A stretch of DNA of 64,000 bases from Acanthaster planci (lineage: Eukaryota > Echinodermata > Asteroidea > Valvatida > Acanthasteridae): NCBI RefSeq assembly GCF_001949145.1, contig NW_019091376.1, forward strand, positions 878,092-942,091, in the 5' to 3' direction. Positions 1-13,000 of the stretch are shown piece by piece. A program made the position numbers and the translations under genes. A model generated the notes under the pieces. It did no database searches and was not told where the DNA came from. It saw only the letters and a program-made list of their open reading frames with translations. Each line of letters starts with the position of its first letter. The first letter of the stretch is position 1.

Positions 1-3000
1 AGCCCTACTCAGCCATCGGTGCAACGACCCCACCTGTTGCAAACCGCAACCTTGTCTTAAGCCCAGCTTTTGTGAGGGAAAAAACAAAGAACCACAAAAC
101 TGAAAACTTCGTTGAAAATTTGGAAAACTGTAGGCCGACATGTGCTTACAACCCAAACACATTGTAAAGCCTCTAAGGTCACCTGCGGCTCATGCAAACG
201 TGCAAACTGTGTGCTAGTGACCACACCCCTACCCGAGGGCCACTGCGTCCCGAACGGGTCTTGTTAACCACGGAAAGAAAAAATATAACCTTGGAAACTG
301 GCTTGACCAAATATTTACAATTAGGGAGTTGAAAGGATTTGAAACAGACACTTCAGATTACTGACACTATGACATACATGTACATGCACAATGTATATGC
401 GCAGTTGTTTCTTACGTACAGTCGTTTGCCTAAACTTCATTTGTAATAATTAAGTTGTAAAATTCAGTAAAAAAAATAGCGTACAATTTTTTTTTTTAAT
501 TTGATATGATCACTGTGAAATCTTGAGCTTTTTGGATGTGGTACATGTATGTGCTTCAGTAAACAAAAACCGGGAGATGCTAAGGGTTGCTAGCAACAAC
601 GCGATGGGCTAATTTCACTGATAGATGTTGACAATTCAATGGTACCTTCTGTTCACTCTAAACACTTCTGTTATACTACTAAACGACCAGACTTGTTAAC
701 GCTCTATTTGGGCAATTATTGGGTCCTCAGTGCATTTTTTTTTACCTGGCGTATAGAAGAGAAGAAATCATACACATCATATTTGGATTTTAATTCTTTC
801 TGGTGTTTCCATTCTATCATAATTTTCCAGATGCAGAGCAGACATTAAGTTTGGCTGCTGCAAGTTCCCCCAGATCGGTGCCCAGGTCAGCCCCCATTGG
901 GACTTGGCCTTCCGAGGTACTCAACCTAGATGCCGGCCAACCACCTGTTCTTCAAAATGGACACCCTAGAATTAATTAAAAACCTACGGGATATTACCAC
1001 GACAACGGTACGCGTGACCTTACGAGGTCATCCTACATCCCTCGCCATGTAAAGACAGTCCACTGAGAGCTGAAAATACGACAATTTTCCGCATTCATTA
1101 CACTGGAAAATGTCTGTCTTCAATTTACTTTGAATCGTGTCTGGAAAATAATGCAATAAATTCAGAAGGAGGGGAGAGGGTCGTCGATTCGCTCCACATT
1201 TTGTGTACCCAAAGAACAGAGCCAAGTTCCCGATAAATCTATGCGGGAAGCATATTGATCAATATTGTTTTTATCCCTTTCCCTCCATTTTGGTACAGTG
1301 TTTGTATTGCAAGACGCTCGCCGCGGACAGATTTAAAGGAGTCCTTGTGTAAGTTATAATGGGGAATGGAATTTTTCCTATAATTGGGGCTTGCACGTCC
1401 TCCAGACGACCTTGTTTTGTTCCCTCGCCGAGTTGATCCATGATCAGACCTAAATAGTCTGGCAACGAGCCTCACGGTGGACCTAGAGTTGGGTAAACAG
1501 TCGAACTTCCGAGGTGGGGGAGGGGGCGGCTCAACAGAAGAAACACTTGCTCACTGATTTCTCATATCTGTACCTACAGTTCGAGTCCTCCTACAATATC
1601 TGAAAATTAATTCCCTTCAAGAGACCTGCCTTTGATCGAATGTCTAACACTTCTTTTTGTTCGGAGCTGTGCGACCGCGGGGGCATTTTCGTGATTTGTG
1701 GGTGATTCGTATCCAGCTAAATCTTCAAATGATAACCACTCTCTCATCGACATTTACCTGTAGCATAAACTCAAACTCCAACAGGCTGACAGAATAACGT
1801 CATCACAAGGTCACTATGTGTGTTAAGATATTATTAACAGGCAAATGTTACTTAACACATCACACGTGATAAAACACTTCATGCGTACTTTGCTGTGCGC
1901 ATGGCAATAGGACTTACACGATCCTGCGCGTAGTCGTATGAGTGAAGTGCTATTCAGAAATTTCGCGTATAAATTGTGCAACGGCTTTAAATATTATTAT
2001 AATTATGTGCATTCACATGTGTATGCTGGGTGGGGCATGAGGGATAACAGCTTACACAGTTTATACCAATTTGAGGAGGTAAAAACTCGACTTTAAAACC
2101 CGTGACACCAAAAATATAATATAACATTTTAAATAAATATTCTGCCCAAACACTGGAACTTAAGCTTGCCCATCATGGGCAAATTTTCCTCTGATTTCTT
2201 CCACTGAAATAACTGTAGTTCACCAGAAAATGAAAACGATTCCACGGAATCTAACTCATCGTTGTATAAATCGGATGGGCTCAGTCATCATGAAAATGCG
2301 TTGTTTCAATGTGACACCCATGATGCCCGATTGGTATGACAGTGGACCGGGTTCAAGCAACACTTGTGCACGTCCTCGCATGCAATAAAACTTTCACTTC
2401 TTTCTGTACTCAAATGGAAACCTTATAATTGGCCGGGTTATTAAGAGACAAAGATACCTCAGAAACAAAATTATAGAGGGATCTCAGGGAATCTTTTCCA
2501 ATTTCCGAGTTGGCTCCACTAGTCTCTATGCCTGCGGACATGCAGTGGGTCATTCGTGTTCAAGTGACCAGTCTGGTCTTGTAACTGAACACAAGAGGGG
2601 CTTGTTATCGTGCCCAAGATGGCGAATTATACTGCCACTTAACCCACATTAAATAGGAAGCAACTTCTCAATAAATGGGTGATCGACTATAAAAATGTAT
2701 CATAACTCATGTTTTTCTGCTTCCACTCCTTTGAAAAATATTTTAGGACAGCAAAAGATCAAGTACCTGTCGTCTGAAACATACAATATCAGATGCATAG
2801 GAAGAATAAAAGGAGAAATTGGTCTATATAAGCTAGGCAATTTCTCTCTCTCTCTTAATAGTGACACAACCTGATCACAAATGTGACGTTCTGTTCGCTT
2901 GTTTCAAGAATAAAGAAGGGGTAGGCAAACATAGCACCACACGCTTACTACGTGTGTATATAAAAACATGTGAAAACCTTGGAATTTCGTGCTTCAATGC

Positions 3001-4206
3001 CCCGCAAAACGCAGACATTAAAAGGCAAGTCAGCGATACTGTGTGCTGTCCTGCGATCTGAAGCTGGATGGACCCTTAATTTGGAAATGTGAGCGAAGGC
3101 AAGTTGGCTGTACATGTACACATGTACATGTACATGTATGACCTTCAGTGTACTGTTGATGTTTCGTCACGTGTTCAATAACCACAGACTGAAAGGACTG
3201 TCTTAAAAACCGGGGGTAACAAACACTTTTTTAACCTTTTGTGTGATTGGATTTATGCGGGATTAAAACTGTGTCCATTTTTCATATGAGTCAGCTCTGC
3301 GCGCCCCTTTAAAGATGACACATACTTGGATAATGAAAGTCAACACGGTGAGTCAACCCCTTTGAAAGGAATCACAAAAGGAACTGAAGAATATCAACCA
3401 ACGCTTCTACTGATGTGGCTATTGCCCAACAGGTTGTAATATGCCGTCTTAAAGGGACCTGACTAATCATAGGAGCATTATGTTGACATTATATGATTGT
3501 TTTTGCGAGGAACCTGCTAAGAGAGTAAATATAGCGGGCCTATGCTTGTTCAGGGCTCAATTCCATGGAGCGGCTAGGCAGGAGATGCTGCTGGGTTCGA
3601 TTTTTATATTAAGCAAAGCCAACCCACTTCTGATTAAATCTGTGTGCTTTGCAGTTCTCCAGTTGGTCCCTACAGGAAACAGACAAACCAAGGCCAGCAT
3701 AACTGAAAACTGCAAAAAGGTTGTCTCCCAAACCAAAATGAGGCTAAAATATCCGCGGTTGAAAACCGTGAGAGAGTATTATGTTATGTCTCCATTCTCT
3801 AGAAATTCCTAAAAGCCTGTCATGATAGAGCACATTTCGTCATGGCAGCGTGTACTGCTCTGTTAATCAGTGATACAAGAGTCTACAAAAGATTTATCTG
3901 TTTTATCTTTTAGTACCTGGCAGGTTGGTACCGGGCAGCACCCCTGAATTTAATCCACATTCGTTTCGATTGCTCTTCGGTGAAAAGTCACTAAATAAGC
4001 TAGAACATATTGTTTGTCGAAAATTGCTAATATGAAAACAATATCAACCTTTGGTCGATATGAAAGCACGAGTCGGGCGAGTGATCACGGCAATTTGAAT
4101 ATCGATACTAAACCTTCCCGCCGTGAACTATGAACATTGCACAACAACGCTCAAAAGAGAATTACTTCATCCGGGTAATCCCGCCACCTTCAGGATCGTG
4201 AAGATG
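1..4206. other. Noncoding flank upstream of the Maf gene
   Basis: No coding frame here has a recognisable product. It contains an RFX-like palindrome GTTGCTAGCAAC (586-597), a (CT)n run near 2842 and the TACATG tract at 3110. Likely intergenic or regulatory; no further assignment is possible. Confidence 0.6.
3110..3138. repeat. TACATG microsatellite-like tract
   Basis: An imperfect run of TACATG/TGTACA units. Shorter TACATGTA words recur through the whole window (for example near 30790, 40662, 59385), so this is a genome-wide habit rather than a local feature. Confidence 0.8.
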
Positions 4207-4310
4207 ATTGGTTGGGAGTGATGTAATGAACTCGATATAGGAAGCAATATCTGACGTCAGCGCGGTCGGTGACGGGGTATATATTGGGATTGCGCACAGT
4301 GCAGCAGCCG
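4207..4310 (+). promoter_or_regulatory. Core promoter of the large Maf gene (CCAAT, CRE/half-MARE, TATA)
   Basis: Three elements are visible in promoter order: an inverted CCAAT box (ATTGG, 4207-4211), a full cAMP-response element TGACGTCA (4252-4259) inside the palindrome CTGACGTCAG, and TATATAT (4278-4284). Usual TATA spacing puts the start site near 4308-4315 (CACAGTG context), giving a 5'UTR of about 390 bases. The CRE is followed by GC, so its right half fits the CRE-type Maf recognition element (TGACGTCAGC) while the left flank does not. Self-regulation by Maf is therefore possible but not shown. The promoter call is inferred from motif order and distance. Confidence 0.6.
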
Positions 4311-4383
4311 TTGTTTGCCTCATTCACTCCTTGGGATCCTCCACACCTACCGGCGGTTTGTCTGGTAAACCGTCGCAAGGTCC

Positions 4384-4485
4384 TTCCCTTGGGGAATCGG
4401 GTTACAGTCTCAAATTTCTCTCCGGGGTTGCCCCAACTCACCCTTGTGCGCTCTAACCACACGACCAGACCGCGAGAGCGCATAA
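4384..4485 (-). repeat. tRNA-like (SINE-type) sequence, antisense within the Maf 5'UTR
   Basis: On the minus strand, TGGTCGTGTGGTTAGAGC matches the A box of Pol III tRNA promoters. About 50 nt later CCCGATTCCCC is a weak match to a B box. It looks like a decayed tRNA or tRNA-derived SINE head rather than a working tRNA gene, since I cannot fold a complete cloverleaf. Confidence 0.25.
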
Positions 4486-4528
4486 ACATAACAGGAGAGA
4501 CAAGGAGACACACACACAAGTTATTTAT

Positions 4529-4651
4529 ATGACAAGCGAGACAGGGGTAGCCGTCATTCCAGCACAGCAAGCTGACCTCGGTAAGGTCACCGCGATTAGG
4601 CCGAGCAGTACAGCCCCGCTAGTTTCCCCGGTGCTAGCTCGGCGTGTGTAG
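4529..4651 (+). other. Upstream open reading frame in the Maf 5'UTR (40 codons)
   Basis: If transcription begins near 4310, the first ATG of the mRNA is at 4529, not the Maf ATG at 4703. It opens a 40-codon frame that stops with TAG at 4649-4651, 51 bases before the Maf start. The context (TTATATG) is weak, so leaky scanning or reinitiation would still allow Maf translation. I do not recognise the peptide. Confidence 0.45.
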
Positions 4652-4702
4652 CCGTGACACTATCGAAAGCCACCTGCTTTTGCTGCCTGCAGTGTACGGG
4701 AG

Positions 4703-5683
4703 ATGGCAAGTACTGATGAGACCAGCTGTGACTTCGAGACAGACGCAGCTCTGGCCATGGAATACATTCAGGATTTCGACCTGCTTCCGTTGGCGCTGGA
4801 ACACATCGAGGTGAAGCGAGAGGACCAGGCGAACTCGCTGGGAACGTCCTGCCTGATACAGGGCCAGGGAGCCGGTTCTGCTGCCGCTGTGACCAGCAGC
4901 GGTGGTACGGGCGCTGTGGCTGCAAAGCGACGCTCTCCCCCGACAAGCCTGCCCAACCTCGGCACGGGATCCCTGACTCCGTTAGTTGAGTCCCCGTGCG
5001 TTGACGTGCCTCCTTCACCGGACGATCTGGGTCTGATTCCCAGCCCGGTCGACATGGAGTACAAACCAAACCTCGATGAGCTGTATTGGATGTCGAGCAT
5101 CCAGTCTCTGACCACCATCAATAATCTGCAGCTGATGTCCCCGGTCTACAGTACTGGCGACACGGGTGACATTACGACAGCCACCCGTCCCTCTGACCTC
5201 GACTGCGACAAGTATTCGGACTGTTCAGGAACTGAGCCTCGCGACGAAGATGAAGAGAGCATCTCGTCCGCAGCCGATTCTGACAGTACCGACCCAGGCG
5301 CTCCCGCCGTGACCAAGCCGACTAAAGACATTTTTTCTTTGTACCGCGACGACGAGTTAGTTCGCCTGACAGTCAGGGAACTTAACCGTCAGCTTCGTGG
5401 ATACAAGAAAGAGGACGTTGTGAAGCTGAAACAGAAGCGACGGACACTCAAGAACCGAGGCTACGCGCAGTGCTGCCGCACCAAACGTCTCAAACAGCGG
5501 TTGGATCTGGAACACAGTCAACTCTTCCTTCACACCGAGGTGACCCGGCTGAAGAAGGAACTGGAACGTGTTCAGAACGAGCGAGACAAGTATCGTAAAG
5601 AACTCGAACTTGTCAAGAGTGCCCGCCGATTGAGAGCCGACAGTCTGCCGAGCAGTCCTGAGTCCCCAGAGTACTTCATGTAA
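4703..5683 (+). CDS. maf: Large Maf bZIP transcription factor (MafB/c-Maf/Nrl class), single exon
   Basis: Complete 326-aa intronless frame. Large Maf proteins bind Maf recognition elements in the nucleus as dimers and control cell fate. Residues 18-27 ([10 protein letters not shown]) match the conserved acidic activation segment. K38 sits in VKRE, a SUMO consensus where vertebrate large Mafs are sumoylated. TP/SP motifs at about 92-115 resemble the GSK3-phosphorylated cluster. LDELYWM (124-130) matches the conserved LEDLYWM box. The extended homology region is about 216-243 ([20 protein letters not shown]), the basic region about 244-266 ([12 protein letters not shown]) and the leucine zipper about 266-310. 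Length fits vertebrate MafB (about 320 aa), and lack of introns is usual for large Mafs. His and Gly tracts of the vertebrate proteins are absent. The ATG gives a full activation domain; the next in-frame ATG (codon 19) would cut it. Small Mafs are excluded because they lack the N-terminal half. Confidence 0.96.
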   Translation: MASTDETSCDFETDAALAMEYIQDFDLLPLALEHIEVKREDQANSLGTSCLIQGQGAGSAAAVTSSGGTGAVAAKRRSPPTSLPNLGTGSLTPLVESPCVDVPPSPDDLGLIPSPVDMEYKPNLDELYWMSSIQSLTTINNLQLMSPVYSTGDTGDITTATRPSDLDCDKYSDCSGTEPRDEDEESISSAADSDSTDPGAPAVTKPTKDIFSLYRDDELVRLTVRELNRQLRGYKKEDVVKLKQKRRTLKNRGYAQCCRTKRLKQRLDLEHSQLFLHTEVTRLKKELERVQNERDKYRKELELVKSARRLRADSLPSSPESPEYFM

Positions 5684-7002
5684 ACATGTGACATTACCAC
5701 CTTGCAGCTAAAAATATCAAGCAGCTTTTGGCCAAGTTCCAGTCTCCTCTACAATACTTAAAAACACACGGAACTGTGAACTTTTTGCCAGACTCGACCA
5801 GAGTTCATCTCATGTAAAACTGAATGTAAGTGTAAACCTGTTTAGCACCGACGAGAGAAGGTTTAAATTGCAATTACATTTAGCACTCAAAGCATACAAG
5901 TTTGCATACTTGCATACTTAAGTTTTTGCTATTTAAGCCTTTTCTTAAAGTAGTACTGCAAGAAAAATTTACATGTATTCAGTTATGCGACCAAACCAAT
6001 ACGCAGCTGTGTGGATAGCGTTTCTCACCGTACTCAAACGTTATGCAGATGTTGTCATGCATGATCAAAGCAAAGCAGATCGAAGCAGATGTATCGAGGA
6101 CAAGAAACTAATCTTCAGTGGTCCCGAGTTAAGTGTCACACAGCTGCATGTAATTGGCATAGTTAATGTACATCAAAGTTAGTCTCCTTGTCGCTGTAAG
6201 CTGTGTAATTAATGTAATGTATGCAATGCCTTGCATGTGTTTGTCAGCTTTACGCGCCCTTTTAGGCGACAATCTTGCCGATTTTGTTATCAGAAAAATA
6301 TATATTTTTATATAGAATACCAGGGCACTGACGCCAAGGTATCTGGCAGAAAACTGGAAAACTACCAATTTTGTCAGTCGGAACAACGGGTAACTATGGA
6401 AACGAAACAAGTAAAAAAAGAGTCGTATTTGTTTAACACCTCAATACGCAATACGAAAACTGAGAGCAAAACAAGTTAACAAATGAAAGAAAAAAAAGAA
6501 CAAACAACCAAGTAAAAAATAAAAAGAAATATACATGTATGCAGTTAGATTGAATTCCGCTCACGTGGTTTAATTCAAGCTAAATGTAATAACAAAAAAA
6601 AAGAGGAAAATATATAAAAAAGAGGAAAAAAAACAGACCGGGGCATAGCCTGATGCAGAAATATTGTGGAGGTATTTCTGCTCGGCAGGAGCTCTGGTCA
6701 TCTATTACGTCACACTTACGTCACTACGCAAGTGAGTGATAGAAAGTCAGACAAAAACGAGTGGGCAAACAGTTCTGCTCAACCTTATTTGTAAATTGGA
6801 GTAAGCAACTGTACACACTGCTACAAAATTGTACAATGTAGAGTTTGTTGAGGGGCGAGTGTTACCACGTTTAGTCAGCATGCATTGTGCTAAAAGTATA
6901 CGTGTACTGTAGAGGCCGAGCGCAGAAATCAGACGGGCATTTCTGGGTTTTAAGTCGAGAACTCATTACTGGGAAGACACTTAATTGTGGACAATTAATA
7001 AA
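5684..7002 (+). other. Presumed Maf 3'UTR, with candidate poly(A) signal at 6997-7002
   Basis: No coding potential follows the Maf stop codon. AATAAA occurs at 6518-6523, inside a very A-rich tract where it is expected by chance, and at 6997-7002 in more balanced sequence. The second is the better candidate for the transcript end, giving a 3'UTR of about 1.3 kb. RNA data would be needed to fix it. Confidence 0.3.
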
Positions 7003-10000
7003 CCCCAGACCTGTCCTTTTCTGAAAAGAGAAAGGCACAAACAAATGAGACTTATACATTAAAATCTAGCCAAGGTTTAACGAGGGGTTTGAATCTTGTT
7101 TAGCAATAGCACTGTCCTATCAGAGCGTGCTCTTCGCAGAATGTGCCATTACCATGACGTGAATGAAGTGGAATGTGTGTAGCGGAACTTAAATTGTGAT
7201 ATAAATACCCAGAGAAGTGTATTTTATGTTAACACCGCTTTCGTGTAAATATACAAAGACCGGACCCATAAACTATAAATGGCGATTTTGATTATCTTTG
7301 GCTAAGTATGTTCATCAGGCAATGACTTTTATCCTCAGAAAGTGCACGAGATTCCAGTGCTTCATTACCGTGAACTACACCGGGGGCATAAGATACTGAT
7401 GTGTGAATGACGATAAAGTAACAGTTTCCGTCTTATGCATATCAGAAGGACAAAAGTAATCAATCTTATTACATGTATTTGTTACTGATGTTTGAACATG
7501 CTGTGTGTATCTTTTTATGCACATAGAATATTCCAAAGTTAAGTACTGAATTATGAAATGAAAAAGTGTGTAATATTACTTAAAAAGCTGCGAAATCCAG
7601 TGTCTTTGTCAGGACTTTGTTGTATCAGTGAATTATATACCTCTCTCGTTTCTTTGCTCAAGTGGCAGTCGATAATGGACATTTGTCCATACATGACGTA
7701 GGTTTGTTTGAAGTGAGATTCATTCCATTTCTCGACTGCAGTTCAGCTGCAGCGCTGTAAGTACGAGGCTGTTGCTTAAAATTATATTAGAAACAAAATT
7801 GTAAGACAAATTTCAATTCTAGAATCCTTACAAGTCAATTAATTGCCTGCCACTTCCTAGTTGGGACCAATGCAAGCCGTTTTCAATGAAAAGTAAGACT
7901 AACAAAACTAAACCGTACAAAACAAAACACCTGGTCTGTGTGCCACCTCGTTAAGCATGGATCAAATATGGTTTTGACAGTGACTTTTCTAAGTAAGGGC
8001 CTAACTGTCGAACAACATACCATTTGCGCTAAGGAAAAAAGGATACGTGATAGCATGCATTTGGTAACTTTGACATGAGCTACATGTATTTCATCAAAAA
8101 CTTGAGAAGTTGAATCCATGAGTGGGAGGTGAAACCAAACTATTAAGAGCGACATATTTATGATTGTGACACGCAGCAGATTTGAAGAAAAAATGACTGT
8201 GTTCATTTCCAACAACTGAGCCGAAGACATTAGTTTTCTTATGAATAATTTTTGAAAGTGTTTATAAAAAATTGTGTTTGAGGAGGTCAGTGCCCGAATG
8301 AAGGCAGAACTTGCTGACGTTAAATTCTCCTAGCGATAATTTTTCTTAGTCTCGTCTTTTGTTGAACTTTTCTTAATGTTATCCTGTTTGTATGAAACTA
8401 GTCGTCTTCCCCTTTGGTTTAAGTGTATTGAAAATGCACCTTTTTAACATTTAAGATAATAAGATGGTCCATGCTTTTCTGGACAACTGAGGGCGCTGTT
8501 GCTGTGATGTCAGTTACAGAAGACACTGCTTGTTTTACAGGTTTTTCTATCCAACTTGTGAGCATAAAATTTGCCTGTCGAAAACATTACTGAGAAAGGG
8601 TTGATCATTGGTTTATAGCCCTGCATTCACACAAAAATTAATCACCAAACAAATGAAACTTCAGGCCAACAACGTATAAAATTTCCAGCATAACTTTTTT
8701 GTGAACAAATCAATGTAACATTGAATATTCTTCCAGGCATGACATCACAGGTTTGGTCATGAATATGGGAATACTAAAAAATATACAAAGGTACCAGAGT
8801 GCCCTTTAAAAATAGCAAAGAAAAATCAGTACGTTTAATAAGACACAAATGCGTTTTCAAGAGCTGTGCGTAAAAATTTCATTGCGTAGATCCTTTAACC
8901 TCCAAGGTCAGTATCCTCGCGAGTGTATTGCGATTTTAACACTGCAAAAGACTGGTTCCTGGACCACGATACTATTTGCAATGTCAGATGTAATGTGACA
9001 ATAATTGTACATTTTCACAACGAACAGTGTCCAATCCTTTAAAGAATCAACCCTGTAAAAACAAATAGATTTAGATGTACCTAAGTCCAGTAGTTTTAGT
9101 AACAATGGATCATTTGTTTTGCCAGGATTCTTAATGATGTTTCATGTTAAGAATTGGTTTTATATTACGTCAATCACTTTTCTCTTGAGAATTGAGCATG
9201 AGTTAATGATAAGGTTCAAAGAGTGTGCTGCAAAGCTTGTTTATGTTTGAAGCAATTAAGCTTAATGGTTTTGTTGCAACTTCGTTCCTTTTATTCTTGG
9301 AGTCAAACAATAAACAAAATTCTGTTTTTTTTTTCGGGAAGCATAAATCATCTTTGTGGTTGGCAATTTGATTACTGTGTGTCTAAATGGTGTTAACCGC
9401 CAACTGCTAAACCCAAACTCCGTGAACTTCATACTCGTTTTGTCACGTTACATACAGTGCACGCACTACAAGCAATAATGTCCATAGAGGACTCTTTCAT
9501 CGAGAGGAAAGGGAAGGGGAGCTTAAGTGAAATGTGCTTGCTAGCCGATGAAATGAAGCAGCACTGTTTTGGCTTGGGATTTGGTTTGTGGTTCTTTTAA
9601 TTATCGGAGGTCGCGCTTGATTGGACGTCTGGGACATCACGCCATTCTGATCGCGTGACTCGGTTTTTAGAAATGAGTGTGTTCGAGTAGCTTCCTCAGG
9701 GCAGCATGCACCTCGGAGAGGCCGTGTTTGCTGTGTGTAAAACGCGCAGAAGTGTGAGGAATAAGTTGAACCATGCAGAGTCAACTCGTGGAAGCTACTC
9801 GAACACACCCAATATTTCCAAGTGTATTACCCCTACCCCCCTCCCATGGTGAGCAAAGGACCTGCTTTAAACTACATGTACACCGATGACATCTCCGGAC
9901 ATGGTTCCCAGAGCACATGTAGTCGTGACCAAGCAATAGCCCACCTGTCACGGCTCACTTGCTTGAAAGAGTGCAATTCCAGTGAATAACGGGGAGCCCT

Positions 10001-13000
10001 TGCTGCTGTTTAGGGAATGCCAGCCTTTGAAAGAAAAAATCCGTTTGGCGCTATCAGGAGCACGCATCTACGCTTCACCTCTTCTGTGGACACTCTGGAA
10101 GTTCATTCTCTAGCGTCATAATCTTCCATCCCTTTTCCCTAGTCTCTATCTAAAGCGCGTGCCCTCCAAACTTGTTAAAAGATTTTTAGAAATAAATACG
10201 GAGCCGCTTTTCTCAACCAAAAAAAGGTTGTTTTCAAGTCTCACCCAAAGCAGCAACGAAAGTAACAAAATTTGCTGTGCATAATTCCCTCAACTAAATC
10301 TATTTATGTCAAGGTTTCAGGAATAGTTCGCTCAAATCAGAAAATATCTAATTCATTTTCAAGATGACGGAAGGCGAAGAGTGTTGAGACGTCCTCGGCA
10401 TCCAGATGAATGCGGGCATGTGTGACCTCCGCTGTTCCCTGATCTGGGCCAGCGTGAAATGACTCCATATTTTCTGATATCCACTTTCTTTTCACTCACC
10501 AACATTCACCCAAATGGCTTCGAGTCGGAATGCGTGTAATGGGTTAAACATGCCGAGCTTCTGACAGGGGCTTTGCATCTGGCAAGATTTAATTTCAGCT
10601 GGCGTTTTGTCATGAAAATTCGGTTACACGCGGGAAGGCGCCAATTACGCTGATACGCCACTAAAGTTTTCCAAAACAAAATAAAGACGGGTCAAAGAAA
10701 CTTTCTTGGCAGATTTTTACGTTAACCTAGATCTAGGGCAAGTCTGAGTCTCTGGTGATCCCTGCAAGGAATAAAAACCGAGCAAAGCTAAGTAATGGTT
10801 CGCTCCAGACAAGGAGATTCCAGCAAAGTTAACTTTATGTAACTTTTAGAAACAAATGTCCCACTTAAAGACGAGTCCCACGGAGCCACCCCATCCCATG
10901 GCACAAAAGTCTTAGCTTTCCGTACTCTAATCCGTACAATCAAATCAAGGGTAGACCCAGTACCATTTTGGGGGGGGGTGGCCTGAGCCTCCCTAGATTC
11001 ACCGTTGAATCCAATTTACAAAGTTTGCCCGTTCCCAGTAATCATTCCAACGCCATAAACGACCACAAATCAAACGTTTTCAAGTGGTTCTAGACATTAC
11101 TTAGTCCGGAATGAACTATTAATTTCAGGGAGTGATTTTTCGGAACCAATTTTTGAGGATCCTTTCAAAAGTCATATACAAAATGGTATGAAAGAGTGGG
11201 TACGAATATCGCCAACTTCACACTGGAAATTCCTTCACGAAAATAGTCACACAACCACTCCGCCCTCTGCACTGTTTCTTGCGAAGAGAACGGGGTACAA
11301 TAGTTACGGCTTAATATACTCCTGGTAAGGATAGGATGAACAAGAGAACAAGCCGCTGAGACCTCGCACCTTACCAAAAGCTGGCTGCTAACCCGTCCTT
11401 GCGACGAAACACTTCCTGGACTCGGCAAAATGTGTCTGCTGAAGATGTCGTGGTACTGACCTCGGTTTCGCAAAGTCACTCGATGTCCCAATACGTAGGG
11501 CCCTTCCGAATGCCATGCCCATGGGCGTTCATGTCATATCGATGAATTCGATCTCAATACATGATGGGATACAGGGCCTTGTTAGCGGGTCCATTCCACT
11601 GAGCTGCCGGAAATCTACTGTATAGGGCTAAAAGCCGGTTCATACTTGGCGCGAAATCGAAAACGAACGCCAATTTGTGACGCCAGATCAAATGTTCGCG
11701 TTGAGAATAAGCCTTTTGCGAGTTAAATTTGTGTCTGGTACACTGAGTTATCTCATTGCACATAAACGAAACAATTTGAATTTCCCAGACTAAAGGCACT
11801 GTTGCTATATCTGGTGATTCGGGGCAAACATTTGCTTGGCGACCACCATCTCTGGGAGGGACTGGTTCCTCTGTTCCATTTTTATCCATTGAAAACACTG
11901 TGGGCCTATTAGTGCAAGGCAACCCTTATCTTGCCCCAAATCAAAAGGTATATAGCAACAATGTCTTTAGTATGGAGAATTCAAATTGTTATACTCGGTG
12001 TGCCAGATTTTGTTCAAATCTTTCTTGATTAGCGGCTCTATGAAACAAAATAGGCCCGATTTCATGGGTATGGTTACCATGAGCGAACAATCGTCGCTAA
12101 CAGCAGAAAATTCTGCGCGAACGGTTAGCTTGTTCTTCAATTTTCAAGTAAATCTTTATGCGTGCGTTTTGAAATTTCGGGTCGACAGGCTTAACGCAAC
12201 ATTCTATGGTTAGCAAAACCGTGAAAAGTTGGACCCGTGTATTTCTTCCTGGAGAAACCAGTATTCCAGAAGCAAGCTTGGATCCTTCACCCACCCTTTG
12301 CATGAGGCTTTCCTGGGATACTTCGCAAGCTCAAGCAAGTAAGCTTGATGTTGATTTATACAGTCACTTGGGAGCTGTTCGTTGCCGGGGTCAACGATAG
12401 TGTACCCCGACTTGTGGGCAAATGATCCAACAGCTGGTTGAAATGTGGAGTATCGATTGGCCCATCAAGGTATGGCTTAGAAGCTGACCTGGAGTGATTG
12501 ATGTAAACACTAAACAGCATTACTTCAGCTTTGCCTTCATCGAGCTTCCTTAAAATTGTATGTACAGCGTTGACTTCACAAGACCGTGGAAAGCATGCAC
12601 GAGTGAAAGGCCAGTTCGATCGCGAAAGTGAAGCGAATTTCGACATCAGAAGACATTTGCAGAGAAATTTGCCAAGTTAAAATGGTTGTGTTCTACCAGT
12701 GAGTTTGCACCGCGAATATTTGATCTGATGTCCAAAGTTTGCGTTCACCTCCGTGCCGGCTTTAAAATGTAAAACTTTACAACGTTCAGTTGCGGTCAAG
12801 CCGTGTTTGAGCATGAGCAGAACTTTGAGGGCCATAAAAATGGAGACATACTCTGGGAGTAACAAGAAGTATCTCATTTAACTTGGCTTTCCCTTCAGAA
12901 TAGTCTAGATATATCGAAGACCACAACGAACTCCGAAATAATACTGATGAAAGTCTTCTTGTGTTTGACTTCTAAAGACATCACAAACAACATTTTGGAT

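Noticed and set aside
4596-5331. Minus-strand open frames opposite the Maf coding exon
   Set aside because: They are antisense shadows produced by the GC-rich codon use of Maf; no similarity, no start context.
6518-6523. AATAAA as the Maf poly(A) signal
   Set aside because: It lies inside an A-rich tract where the hexamer is expected by chance; the site at 6997 is preferred.
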